NCBI RefSeq assembly: GCF_006438875.1
Contig: NZ_RCZH01000011.1
Coordinates: forward strand, 163,826-210,544
Length of the DNA stretch: 46,719 nt
Origin: Flavobacterium pectinovorum
Lineage (GTDB): Bacteria; Bacteroidota; Bacteroidia; Flavobacteriales; Flavobacteriaceae
Reading direction: 5' to 3'
Shown here: one piece after another, positions 22,177 through 29,629 of the stretch
How positions within the stretch are numbered: the first letter of the stretch is position 1
Layout of the letters: each line of letters starts with the position of its first letter
Notes under the pieces: model-generated
Seen by the model: only the letters and a program-made list of their open reading frames with translations
Told to the model about the DNA's origin: nothing
The model's database searches: none
Program-made: the position numbers and the translations under genes

Positions 22177-23307
22177 ATGTTACTAAAAGACAAAAAAGTA
22201 GCCATAATTGGTGCTGGTCCGGTTGGACTTACAATGGCAAAATTATTACAACAAAACGGAATTGATGTCGCCGTTTATGAAAGAGACAAAAATGCACAAA
22301 CCCGAATTTCAGGCGGAACTCTTGACCTTCATAAAGGCTCAGGACAAGATGCCATGAAAAAAGCAGGATTGCTTGAAAACTATTTTGCAAAGGCAATAGC
22401 GATGGGTAGAATCGTAGCCAATGAACAAGGAGAAATATTATTTTCTAAAGAGCTTTCGCCCGAAGAACAATACGATAACCCTGAAATAAACAGAAACGAT
22501 TTAAGACAATTATTACTTGATAGTTTAACACCTAAAACTGTTTTTTGGAACAGTAAATTCACAGAACTAGAAGAACACAACGGAAAATGGATTTTACATT
22601 TTGAAAACAATGTAACCGCAACCGCAGATTTTATTATTGGTGCAAACGGCGGAATGTCTAAAGCCAGAAAATTTGTTACCGATGCTGAAATCGAACACAC
22701 AGGAACTCTAATTATACAAGGAGAAGTACCTCAACCCGAAATATCATGCCCGGAATTCTTCCAACTTTGCGACGAGAAAATACTTATGTCCGCAAACAAC
22801 GGAGATTTGTTAGTTGCAAATTCCAAAAACGGAGATCTATTGACTTATAATGTAATTTTCAAAACTCCTCAAGAATGGTCGCAAGACAACAGATTAAACG
22901 TTCAAGATAAGGAAAGCATTATTACTTTTCTTGAAAACAAATTTTCTAATTGGCATGAATGTTACAAAGAATTATTTCGCTCCACCTCTTCTTTTATTCC
23001 CGGACCAACAAGAAAAATAACACTAGATATCCCTTGGAAAACTAATCGTCCTTTACCTATAACTCTTATTGGAGACGCTGCACACATAATGCCTCCCTTT
23101 GCAGGTCAGGGTGCAAATACGGGACTGAAAGATGCCTTGATTTTATCCGAAAACTTAACAAACGGAAAATTTGAAACCCTTGAATCTGCGATCAATGATT
23201 ATGAACAGCAAATGTTTATTTATGCAAAAGAAGCGCAACTTGAAACCAGCAATAATGAAATAAAAATGCATGATCCCAACTTTTCTTTTCAAAGGTTTTA
23301 TCAATAA
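22177..23307 (+). CDS. Tet(X)-like FAD-dependent monooxygenase
   Basis: A 376-residue flavoprotein hydroxylase that resembles Tet(X), the NADPH-dependent tetracycline monooxygenase, along its whole length. FAD motifs: GAGPVG (12-17), GGTLDLHKGSGQ (46-57) and GDAAH with PPFAGQG (299-312). With a constant offset of 11 from Tet(X2) numbering (from memory), Q192, N226, P318, F319, N371 and M375 are kept (Q181, N215, P307, F308, N360, M364). Other tetracycline-contacting positions differ: R213 is Ile202, F224 is Val213, H234 is Thr223 and G236 is Asn225. Drug inactivation is therefore uncertain; the native substrate may be another aromatic compound. It follows an AraC gene and ends at a REP-like bidirectional terminator. 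Confidence 0.88.
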   Translation: MLLKDKKVAIIGAGPVGLTMAKLLQQNGIDVAVYERDKNAQTRISGGTLDLHKGSGQDAMKKAGLLENYFAKAIAMGRIVANEQGEILFSKELSPEEQYDNPEINRNDLRQLLLDSLTPKTVFWNSKFTELEEHNGKWILHFENNVTATADFIIGANGGMSKARKFVTDAEIEHTGTLIIQGEVPQPEISCPEFFQLCDEKILMSANNGDLLVANSKNGDLLTYNVIFKTPQEWSQDNRLNVQDKESIITFLENKFSNWHECYKELFRSTSSFIPGPTRKITLDIPWKTNRPLPITLIGDAAHIMPPFAGQGANTGLKDALILSENLTNGKFETLESAINDYEQQMFIYAKEAQLETSNNEIKMHDPNFSFQRFYQ

Positions 23308-23333
23308 GAAATTCTGTCAATTTTTGGAAGAAA

Positions 23334-23365
23334 AAATGCGCAAAGCCTTAAGCTATTGCGCATTT
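23334..23365. terminator. REP-like bidirectional terminator
   Basis: Arms AAATGCGCAA (23334-23343) and TTGCGCATTT (23356-23365) with a short inner AGC/GCT stem, A-rich on the left and T-rich in the right arm. It lies between the convergent Tet(X)-like and glycosylasparaginase genes. Confidence 0.7.
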
Positions 23366-23405
23366 AAAAAACAATTAACCCTCGACAGAGTTAACTAAAA
23401 AAATC

Positions 23406-24413
23406 TTACTTCAGGAAATAATCGGCGTCGATTAATTTATTTCCTGTATCGTCATAAACAGCGTAGTTAAAACCTCCCTGAATGCAATAAGAACCATATT
23501 CTCCTGCTTTGTTCAAGGCTATAAATCCTACCTGAATATCTTTTAAATCTTTATTTCTGTTCTTCGTTAATTTTACAATTCTTGCAACGGCTTCTTCACA
23601 GGCTTGTTGAGGCGATTTTCCTTGTCGCATTAATTCTACAACCAGATGACAGCCCGAAATTCGGATCACTTCTTCGCCATGACCAGTTGCTGTTGCAGCA
23701 CCAATTTCGTTATCGACATATAAACCCGCTCCAATAATTGGGGAATCTCCAACTCGTCCGTGCATTTTAAAAGCCATTCCGCTTGTCGTACATGCGCCCG
23801 AAAGATTTCCATTAGAATCTAAAGCAATCATTCCAATGGTATCGTGATTTTCGATATTTGCAATTGGTTTGTATTTACTGTCTTTCAGCCATTCTTTCCA
23901 TTCTTTTTCAGACTCTTCTGTTAAAAGATTTTCTTTTTTAAAGCCTTGTGCTAATGCAAATTGCAAAGCGCCATCACCTACTAACATTACGTGAGGCGTT
24001 TTTTCCATTACCGCTCTTGCAACAGATATTGGGTGTTTTATATATTCTAAAGAAGCAACGGATCCTATATTAGCATTTTCATCCATAATACAAGCGTCTA
24101 ACGTTACGCGACCATCTCTATCGGGACGTCCACCGTAACCTACGCTTCTTTCTTTTGGATCGCCTTCCGGAATTTTAACTCCGGCTTCAACAGCATCCAA
24201 AGCTGTTCCATTCTTTTTTAAAACTTCCCAAGCAGCTTCATTGGCAGGGATTCCAAATCGCCATGTAGAAAGTACAATTGGTTTCTTTCCTTTATTCGAA
24301 TTAGAAACTACTATTTTTTCTTCTTCCTTATCTGTGGTAAAAGATTGCAACGCCACAGCAACTGAAGCGATTGCTGCCGTTTTTATAAAATTTCTGCGAT
24401 TTGAATTTGTCAT
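23406..24413 (-). CDS. N4-(beta-N-acetylglucosaminyl)-L-asparaginase (glycosylasparaginase)
   Basis: A 335-residue Ntn hydrolase that splits GlcNAc-Asn, the last step of N-glycoprotein breakdown. The N-terminus is a Tat-type signal (RRNFIKTAAIASVAV), so it acts in the periplasm. The self-cleavage site is at NHD|T in IENHDTIGMIALDSNG, making Thr192 the catalytic nucleophile. RVGDSPIIGAGLYVDNEIGA and TGHGEEVIRI are the substrate-binding segments, as in the enzyme of Elizabethkingia meningoseptica (formerly Flavobacterium). Length is normal. It is the last gene of the minus-strand glycan locus, 261 bases after the ROK kinase gene, and fits degradation of N-glycans by the upstream mannosidases. 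Confidence 0.93.
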   Translation of the reverse strand: MTNSNRRNFIKTAAIASVAVALQSFTTDKEEEKIVVSNSNKGKKPIVLSTWRFGIPANEAAWEVLKKNGTALDAVEAGVKIPEGDPKERSVGYGGRPDRDGRVTLDACIMDENANIGSVASLEYIKHPISVARAVMEKTPHVMLVGDGALQFALAQGFKKENLLTEESEKEWKEWLKDSKYKPIANIENHDTIGMIALDSNGNLSGACTTSGMAFKMHGRVGDSPIIGAGLYVDNEIGAATATGHGEEVIRISGCHLVVELMRQGKSPQQACEEAVARIVKLTKNRNKDLKDIQVGFIALNKAGEYGSYCIQGGFNYAVYDDTGNKLIDADYFLK

Positions 24414-24428
24414 AATAAATTAAATTTT

Positions 24429-24668
24429 AAACCATATAAGTTATATAAGATCATTTAAGCTGCGGAAATCTAATTTTCTATTTCCACATTAAAATAAAAT
24501 CAAGTAGAGTTTCAACAAATATTTTGAGCCAATTTTTCTTTTTATTTGTCATACTAAATATTTTTAAACAATATAAGTTATATAAGATCATTTAAGCAGG
24601 CTGTCTAAAGTAACTTAAAACTAAACTACAAAATTCTTTTACATGAACTTATATAACTTATATGGTTT
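24429..24668. repeat. Inverted and direct repeats around a small open frame
   Basis: AAACCATATAAGTTATATAAG at 24429-24449 recurs inverted at 24648-24668. A direct third copy (ATATAAGTTATATAAGATCA then TTTAAGC) lies at 24571-24597, with the same tail as the first. The element occupies the whole gap between the ROK and glycosylasparaginase genes. Confidence 0.65.
24478..24552 (-). CDS. Possible 24-residue peptide
   Basis: ATG at 24552 opens a 24-codon frame, MTNKKKNWLKIFVETLLDFI then LMWK, stop TAG. A basic head followed by an amphipathic or membrane helix resembles very small proteins reported from Bacteroidota. It lies inside the repeat-bounded gap between two glycan genes. There is no clear ribosome site or family match, so it may be chance. 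Confidence 0.25.
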   Translation of the reverse strand: MTNKKKNWLKIFVETLLDFILMWK

Positions 24669-24674
24669 AATAAC

Positions 24675-25577
24675 TTAGACTGTATATAACAAACTTGTAG
24701 CACCTAATAAAGCTGCGATTTCATTATCTGTAGAAACAGAAACAGTTACATTACTTCCTGCTTCTTTTATTTTTTGGATAAAAACCGGTAAGAAAAATTC
24801 ACTTGCATTTGCAATTTTTCCTCCAATAATAAAACTATCTGCAGAAAAATTCTCTAACCACGGAAGTACTATTGCCGCTAAATCTTCTCCCATTTTTCCG
24901 AATACTTTTATTGCCATTTCATCTCCGGCTTTAGCCAAATTAAAAATCTCTAATCCGTTGTTTAATTTTTTTCCGCTTAAAGCGAAATAACTCGATATAA
25001 GTCCGCGTGCTGAAACATAATCTTCGGCTATTCCGTGTTTGTATGGAAGGTCATATATTTCTCCCTCTTTTGGCACTGAATTCCCTGTACTAATCGATTT
25101 TCCTTTGTCTATAAAACAAGCGCCAAGTCCGGTACCAAGTGTAATTGCCATTACTTTTTTAGAAAGATTATTGGCATCTTTAAAAACTTCGCCTTTTCCA
25201 AAACAAACTGCATCGTTTTCGAAAAGCACTGGAAAATCACTCGAAAGATTCAGTTTATCCTGAAACAAATCACGAACGTTCAATCCATAAAAATGTTCGT
25301 ATTTCGATTGCCCTTTTATCCAGCAAACGCCATTGGTATAATCAAACGGACCAGGCATACAAATTGCCAATCCTGTTGTGTTTTCAACCTTAGATTTTTT
25401 TATAGAAGTGCGAATTACTTTTTCCCAAATAGTCATCACCTCTTCCACTGGCAAATTAGAATCAAATGACTCTTTGTGCAATGAAAAATCCACCACTTTC
25501 ATACCTATTATATCTATAATCGCTGCGGTGATATGTGTTCCTCCAATATCCAATCCAACGGCATATTCTTTATTCAT
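24675..25577 (-). CDS. ROK family sugar kinase, probable mannokinase
   Basis: A 300-residue ROK protein without a DNA-binding domain, so a kinase rather than a repressor. The ATP site is AVGLDIGGTHITAAI (6-20), the sugar site includes FENDAVCFGKGE, and the second phosphate loop is ITLGTGLGACFI. The usual ROK zinc motif CxCGxxGC is absent; the matching region reads DLPYKHGIAEDYVSA. It would phosphorylate a hexose with ATP in the cytoplasm. Because it lies among mannosidases and the locus also has manA, mannose is the likely substrate (giving mannose 6-phosphate), but glucose or GlcNAc cannot be excluded. It follows the GH125 gene by 142 bases that contain a hairpin repeat. Confidence 0.88.
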   Translation of the reverse strand: MNKEYAVGLDIGGTHITAAIIDIIGMKVVDFSLHKESFDSNLPVEEVMTIWEKVIRTSIKKSKVENTTGLAICMPGPFDYTNGVCWIKGQSKYEHFYGLNVRDLFQDKLNLSSDFPVLFENDAVCFGKGEVFKDANNLSKKVMAITLGTGLGACFIDKGKSISTGNSVPKEGEIYDLPYKHGIAEDYVSARGLISSYFALSGKKLNNGLEIFNLAKAGDEMAIKVFGKMGEDLAAIVLPWLENFSADSFIIGGKIANASEFFLPVFIQKIKEAGSNVTVSVSTDNEIAALLGATSLLYTV

Positions 25578-25645
25578 TCTTATTTTTTTTGGAATTGAAC
25601 CATTTAAGTAATTAATTGAATCTGGCTTTTAGGGCTCAATTCACA

Positions 25646-25672
25646 CCTAACAGGTTTTTAAAACCTGTTAGG
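25646..25672. repeat. CCTAACAGG hairpin repeat
   Basis: CCTAACAGGTTTT and AAAACCTGTTAGG form a near-perfect 13-base stem with a one-base centre. Sister copies lie at 29487 and 29569. It lies between the GH125 and ROK genes and could attenuate read-through or stabilise mRNA ends. Confidence 0.7.
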
Positions 25673-25719
25673 ATACTTTATAAACTTAATCTCTTAATGG
25701 TAAATCTATTTTTAGTTTT

Positions 25720-27180
25720 TTATATGTTTTTGTCTTTTAAAATTTGAGGATAACGAATGCTGGTGTGAACGATCATTTCTCCAAATAATGTATTTGCCCA
25801 TGCAAACCATTTTCTTGTAAATTTGGTTACATCATCTTTATGAAATGACTCGTGCATAAATCCCGTATCGGCATTTGTTTTGATCAGGTTACTGATACAC
25901 GCTTTTATTTCTTTTTCGTCGACACTGGTAATCGCTCTCAAAACAATACTCATTGGCCAGATGGTATCTGCTCCGGTATGCGGACCTCCAACGCCTTCGC
26001 CTGCTTTTCCTTTATAGAAAAACGGATTGTTTTCTGAAAGCACTACTTTTCTTGTATTCAGATAAAGCTGATTATCCGGTTCAATTGCGCCCAAATATGG
26101 CAATGATAATAACGAAGGAACATTGGCATCATCCATCATGTGAAAACTTCCGTAACCGTTTACTTCAAAAGCAATGATTCTTCCGAATTTTGGATGGTCG
26201 ATGATTCCGTTTTCTTCTAATCCTTTCTGAACTTGTCCTTGTAATTCTTTTGCTTTAGCGACTAAATCATTATCCAATAAAGCTGGTAAAGAGAAAATTT
26301 CCTGAAGATATCCTAGTACTTCAATCGCAAACATATTACTCGGAATCAAATATCCAAACAATGTACTGTCATCACTTGGTCTGAAAGTAGAAACGATCAA
26401 TCCGCATGGTTTTACAGGATATCCGTAACCGCTTAAAGGCACGCCATCTGTAGCCCAAGCTGTAACTCTCTGGAAATTATAAGGGCCTTTATCAGTCCAG
26501 CGTTGTTGCTCTTTGAAAGTTTGTAATACCAAAAGCATTGCTTCTTTCCACTTGCTGTCGAACAAACTGATATCTCCGGTTTCTTTCCAATATCCGTGTG
26601 CCAGTCTTATTGGGTAACATAAACTATCGATTTCCCATTTGCGCTCGTGGATTCCCGGCTGCATTTTGGTCATATCGTTTTTCCATTCGCTTACCTGATT
26701 GAAATCTTTATAAAAAGCGTTCGCATACGGATCTAACAGAATACATTTTGTCTGACGGTTAATCACTCCTTTTACCAATTCTGCAAGTTTTTTATCTTCT
26801 TTTACAAACGGAATATACGGCCAAATTTGCGCTGTACTATCACGTAACCACATCGCATCGATATCTCCTGTAATGACATACGTATCGGGTTTCCCGTCGA
26901 TGATTTCAAAATCAACAGTTGTATCTAATGTATTTGGGAAACAGTTTTCGAACAGCCATGCCAATTCCGGATTTGCAATTTGCTTTTTGATTCTTACAAT
27001 TGCCGCTTCAACAGCTTTACTGGTAAATTTTCTTTCTGCTAATGGTGGTCTTTTGGTAATAAAATCTTTTAAGGCAAAATTGAAAGCATCGGTTTGCATT
27101 CCAAAAACATCGGTTTGAAGTGCCAATAATCCTGCTGAAAAAATCCCTGTATTTTTTATAAATTTTCTACGTGATTGCAT
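25720..27180 (-). CDS. GH125 exo-alpha-1,6-mannosidase
   Basis: A 486-residue enzyme of GH125 (formerly DUF1237), a metal-independent inverting alpha-mannosidase that removes non-reducing alpha-1,6-linked mannose. The N-terminus is a Tat-type signal (SRRKFIKNTGIFSAG). Family marks include GDIDAMWLRDSTAQIWPYIP near residue 130, the region HERKWEIDSLCYPIRLAHGY, GVGGPHTGADTIWPMSI and MHESFHKDD near the C-terminus. Length is normal. It starts six bases after the stop of the GH92 gene upstream, so the two are co-transcribed. Together with GH92 enzymes it would take down high-mannose N-glycans. Confidence 0.93.
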   Translation of the reverse strand: MQSRRKFIKNTGIFSAGLLALQTDVFGMQTDAFNFALKDFITKRPPLAERKFTSKAVEAAIVRIKKQIANPELAWLFENCFPNTLDTTVDFEIIDGKPDTYVITGDIDAMWLRDSTAQIWPYIPFVKEDKKLAELVKGVINRQTKCILLDPYANAFYKDFNQVSEWKNDMTKMQPGIHERKWEIDSLCYPIRLAHGYWKETGDISLFDSKWKEAMLLVLQTFKEQQRWTDKGPYNFQRVTAWATDGVPLSGYGYPVKPCGLIVSTFRPSDDSTLFGYLIPSNMFAIEVLGYLQEIFSLPALLDNDLVAKAKELQGQVQKGLEENGIIDHPKFGRIIAFEVNGYGSFHMMDDANVPSLLSLPYLGAIEPDNQLYLNTRKVVLSENNPFFYKGKAGEGVGGPHTGADTIWPMSIVLRAITSVDEKEIKACISNLIKTNADTGFMHESFHKDDVTKFTRKWFAWANTLFGEMIVHTSIRYPQILKDKNI

Positions 27181-27185
27181 AGTAT

Positions 27186-29471
27186 TTATTTTGAAGTTGA
27201 ATAAGAATATGGAAACGCTGTTTTGTCTGTTCCTCTTTGTGTATTAGGCTTGCTGATCATTTCAAAATTAAATTCGCCACCTTTTAATACATCAAAATGG
27301 TTGATATAATTTTTTGTATAAGTTGCATTATTCCATTTTAATTCCTGAACATATTTGTTGGTTTCAGAATTATTTGGTGCATTTATAACCAATTGTTTTC
27401 CGTTTTCTAATTGTAAGGTCAATTTCTTAAATAATGGTGCTCCAAGAACGTACTCGTCTGTTGCAGGGCAAACTGGGTAGAATCCCATTGCTGAGAAAAC
27501 ATACCATGCAGATGTTTGTCCGTTGTCTTCGTCTCCGCAATATCCATCCGGAGTTGGTTTGTACAATCGGTTCATAACTTCTCTTGACCAATATTGTGTT
27601 TTCCAGGGTTCTCCTGCATAATTGTACAAATAAATCATGTGCTGAATTGGCTGATTTCCGTGCGCATATTGTCCCATATTCATGATTTGCATTTCGCGGA
27701 TTTCATGGATAACAGCTCCATAATAACTATCATCAAAAACTGGTGGAGTTGAGAAAACTGCGTCTAATTTTGCGGTGAATTTTTTCTCTCCGCCCATTAA
27801 ATCAATTAAGCCTTGTATATCATGGAAAACGCTCCAGCTGTAATGCCACGCATTTCCTTCGGTAAAAGCATCTCCCCATTTAAACGGATTAAAATCTTTT
27901 GGAAAACTTCCGTCTTTGTTTCTACCGCTCATTAAACCAATTTCCGGATTATAAAGTTTTTTATAATTCATCATTCGTTTTTCGAATAAACTGATTTCTT
28001 TTTTCGGACGGTTTAAGGCTTTCGCCAATTTCCAAATTGCAAAATCATCATAAGCATATTCTAATGTTCTTGCTGCATTTTCGTTGATTTTTACATCATA
28101 AGGAACATATCCTAAAGTATTATAATACTCTACTCCTTTTCTTCCTACGGCTTCTAATGGACCTTCGTTATTGGCTCCGTGCAACAAAGCTTCATACAAT
28201 TTATTGATATCATACCCACGTAATCCTTTGATATAAGCATCAGAAACTACAGACGCCGAGTTATTCCCAACCATCACATTTCTGAATCCCGGACTTGACC
28301 ATTCCGGCAGGAAACCGCCTTCTTTATAATCGTTGATTAATCCTTCCTGCATCTCTTTATTGATCGAAGGATATACCAGATTTAGCAAAGGATATAAGGC
28401 ACGGAATGTATCCCAAAATCCTGTTCCTGCAAACATATAACCCGGTAAAACTTGTCCATTATACGGACTGTAATGCACGATTTCTCCTTTTGCATTTACT
28501 TCATATTGCTTTTGCGGAAAACAAGCGGTGCGGTATAAACAAGAATAGAATGTTTTTAGTTGTTCTTCGGTTCCTCCTTCGGCAGTTAATTTGCCTAAAA
28601 CTTTATTCCATTCTTTTTTAGATTCGGCTACGGTTTCATTAAAAGAAGCCTTTCCTAATTCGGTTGCTAAATTTAATTCTGCTTGTTCGGGACTAATAAA
28701 TGAAGAAGAAACTTTTACGTTTACGATTTCTCCTTTTTTAGTTTTAAAACCAACTACTGCACCTACATGATTGTCTTTTAATTCTAGTTTGTCTTTTTCT
28801 AAAACTTTATCATGCCAGGTATAATTGGTTGCAAACGGCTTATCAAATTGTAATACAAAATAGTTTTTGAAATTCTCCGGAACTCCACCACTATTGCGGG
28901 TTGTGTATCCTATAATTTTATTTTCTGATGGAATAATTTTGATATAAGATCCTTTATCAAAAGCATCAATTACAATTGAAGATTGTTCGTTTTCCGGAAA
29001 TGTAATCTGGAAATGTGCTGCTCTTTCGGTTGCTGTAATTTCGGTCGTTACATCATAATCGGCTAGGTAAACGCTGTAGTAATAAGGTTTCGAAACCTCA
29101 GCTTTATGGCTGAACCAACTTCCTCTTTCATCTTCAACGAAACTTAATTTCCCTGTTACCGGCATGATTGAAAACTGTCCGTAATCGTTCATCCACGGCG
29201 AAGGCTGATGTGTTTGTTTGAATCCTCTAATCTTTTCTGCGGTATAAATGTATGCCCATCCGTCTCCCATTTTACCGGTTTGCGGCGTCCAGAAATTCAT
29301 TCCCCAAGGTCGGCAAATTGCTGGATAGGTATTTCCGTTTGAAAGACTGTGTAAAGATTGTGTTCCCATTAAAGGATTTACAAATTCTACAGGATCCAAC
29401 GTTTTAACTTGTGCGTTTACAAAAACACAACAATGTAATATCCCTAAAAAAATTAAACTCTTTATTTTCAT
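27186..29471 (-). CDS. GH92 alpha-mannosidase (first of two)
   Basis: A 761-residue GH92 exo-alpha-mannosidase, a calcium-dependent inverting enzyme cutting alpha-1,2, 1,3 or 1,4/1,6 mannosides. A signal peptide (1-20, ending FVNAQ) sends it to the periplasm or surface. Landmarks: FVNPLMGTQSLHSLSNGNTYPA replaced by shorter forms of the N-terminal motif, GTGFWDTFRALYPL, TEGNAWHYSW with the presumed acid Glu, and YCGDEDNGQTSAWYVFSAMG with presumed base Asp residues near 647-649. Linkage preference cannot be told from sequence alone, but the two GH92 copies differ, so they may divide the work. It is joined to the GH125 gene by a six-base gap. Confidence 0.93.
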   Translation of the reverse strand: MKIKSLIFLGILHCCVFVNAQVKTLDPVEFVNPLMGTQSLHSLSNGNTYPAICRPWGMNFWTPQTGKMGDGWAYIYTAEKIRGFKQTHQPSPWMNDYGQFSIMPVTGKLSFVEDERGSWFSHKAEVSKPYYYSVYLADYDVTTEITATERAAHFQITFPENEQSSIVIDAFDKGSYIKIIPSENKIIGYTTRNSGGVPENFKNYFVLQFDKPFATNYTWHDKVLEKDKLELKDNHVGAVVGFKTKKGEIVNVKVSSSFISPEQAELNLATELGKASFNETVAESKKEWNKVLGKLTAEGGTEEQLKTFYSCLYRTACFPQKQYEVNAKGEIVHYSPYNGQVLPGYMFAGTGFWDTFRALYPLLNLVYPSINKEMQEGLINDYKEGGFLPEWSSPGFRNVMVGNNSASVVSDAYIKGLRGYDINKLYEALLHGANNEGPLEAVGRKGVEYYNTLGYVPYDVKINENAARTLEYAYDDFAIWKLAKALNRPKKEISLFEKRMMNYKKLYNPEIGLMSGRNKDGSFPKDFNPFKWGDAFTEGNAWHYSWSVFHDIQGLIDLMGGEKKFTAKLDAVFSTPPVFDDSYYGAVIHEIREMQIMNMGQYAHGNQPIQHMIYLYNYAGEPWKTQYWSREVMNRLYKPTPDGYCGDEDNGQTSAWYVFSAMGFYPVCPATDEYVLGAPLFKKLTLQLENGKQLVINAPNNSETNKYVQELKWNNATYTKNYINHFDVLKGGEFNFEMISKPNTQRGTDKTAFPYSYSTSK

Positions 29472-29486
29472 ATTCTGTTTTATTAT

Positions 29487-29595
29487 CCTAACAGGTTTTT
29501 AAAACCTGTTAGGTATATTATGTATTTATTCTAAAATGCAAAGACGTGAGTGTATATTCTAAATCATACCTAACAGGTTTTAAAAACCAGTTAGG
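29487..29595. repeat. Two CCTAACAGG hairpins between the GH92 genes
   Basis: Hairpins at 29487-29513 and 29569-29595 have the same stem as the one at 25646; the second has one changed base (CCAGTTAGG). They occupy most of the 158-base gap between the two GH92 genes. Confidence 0.7.
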
Positions 29596-29629
29596 AAACT
29601 GAAAACTGCGACTGAAAACTGAAAACTCA

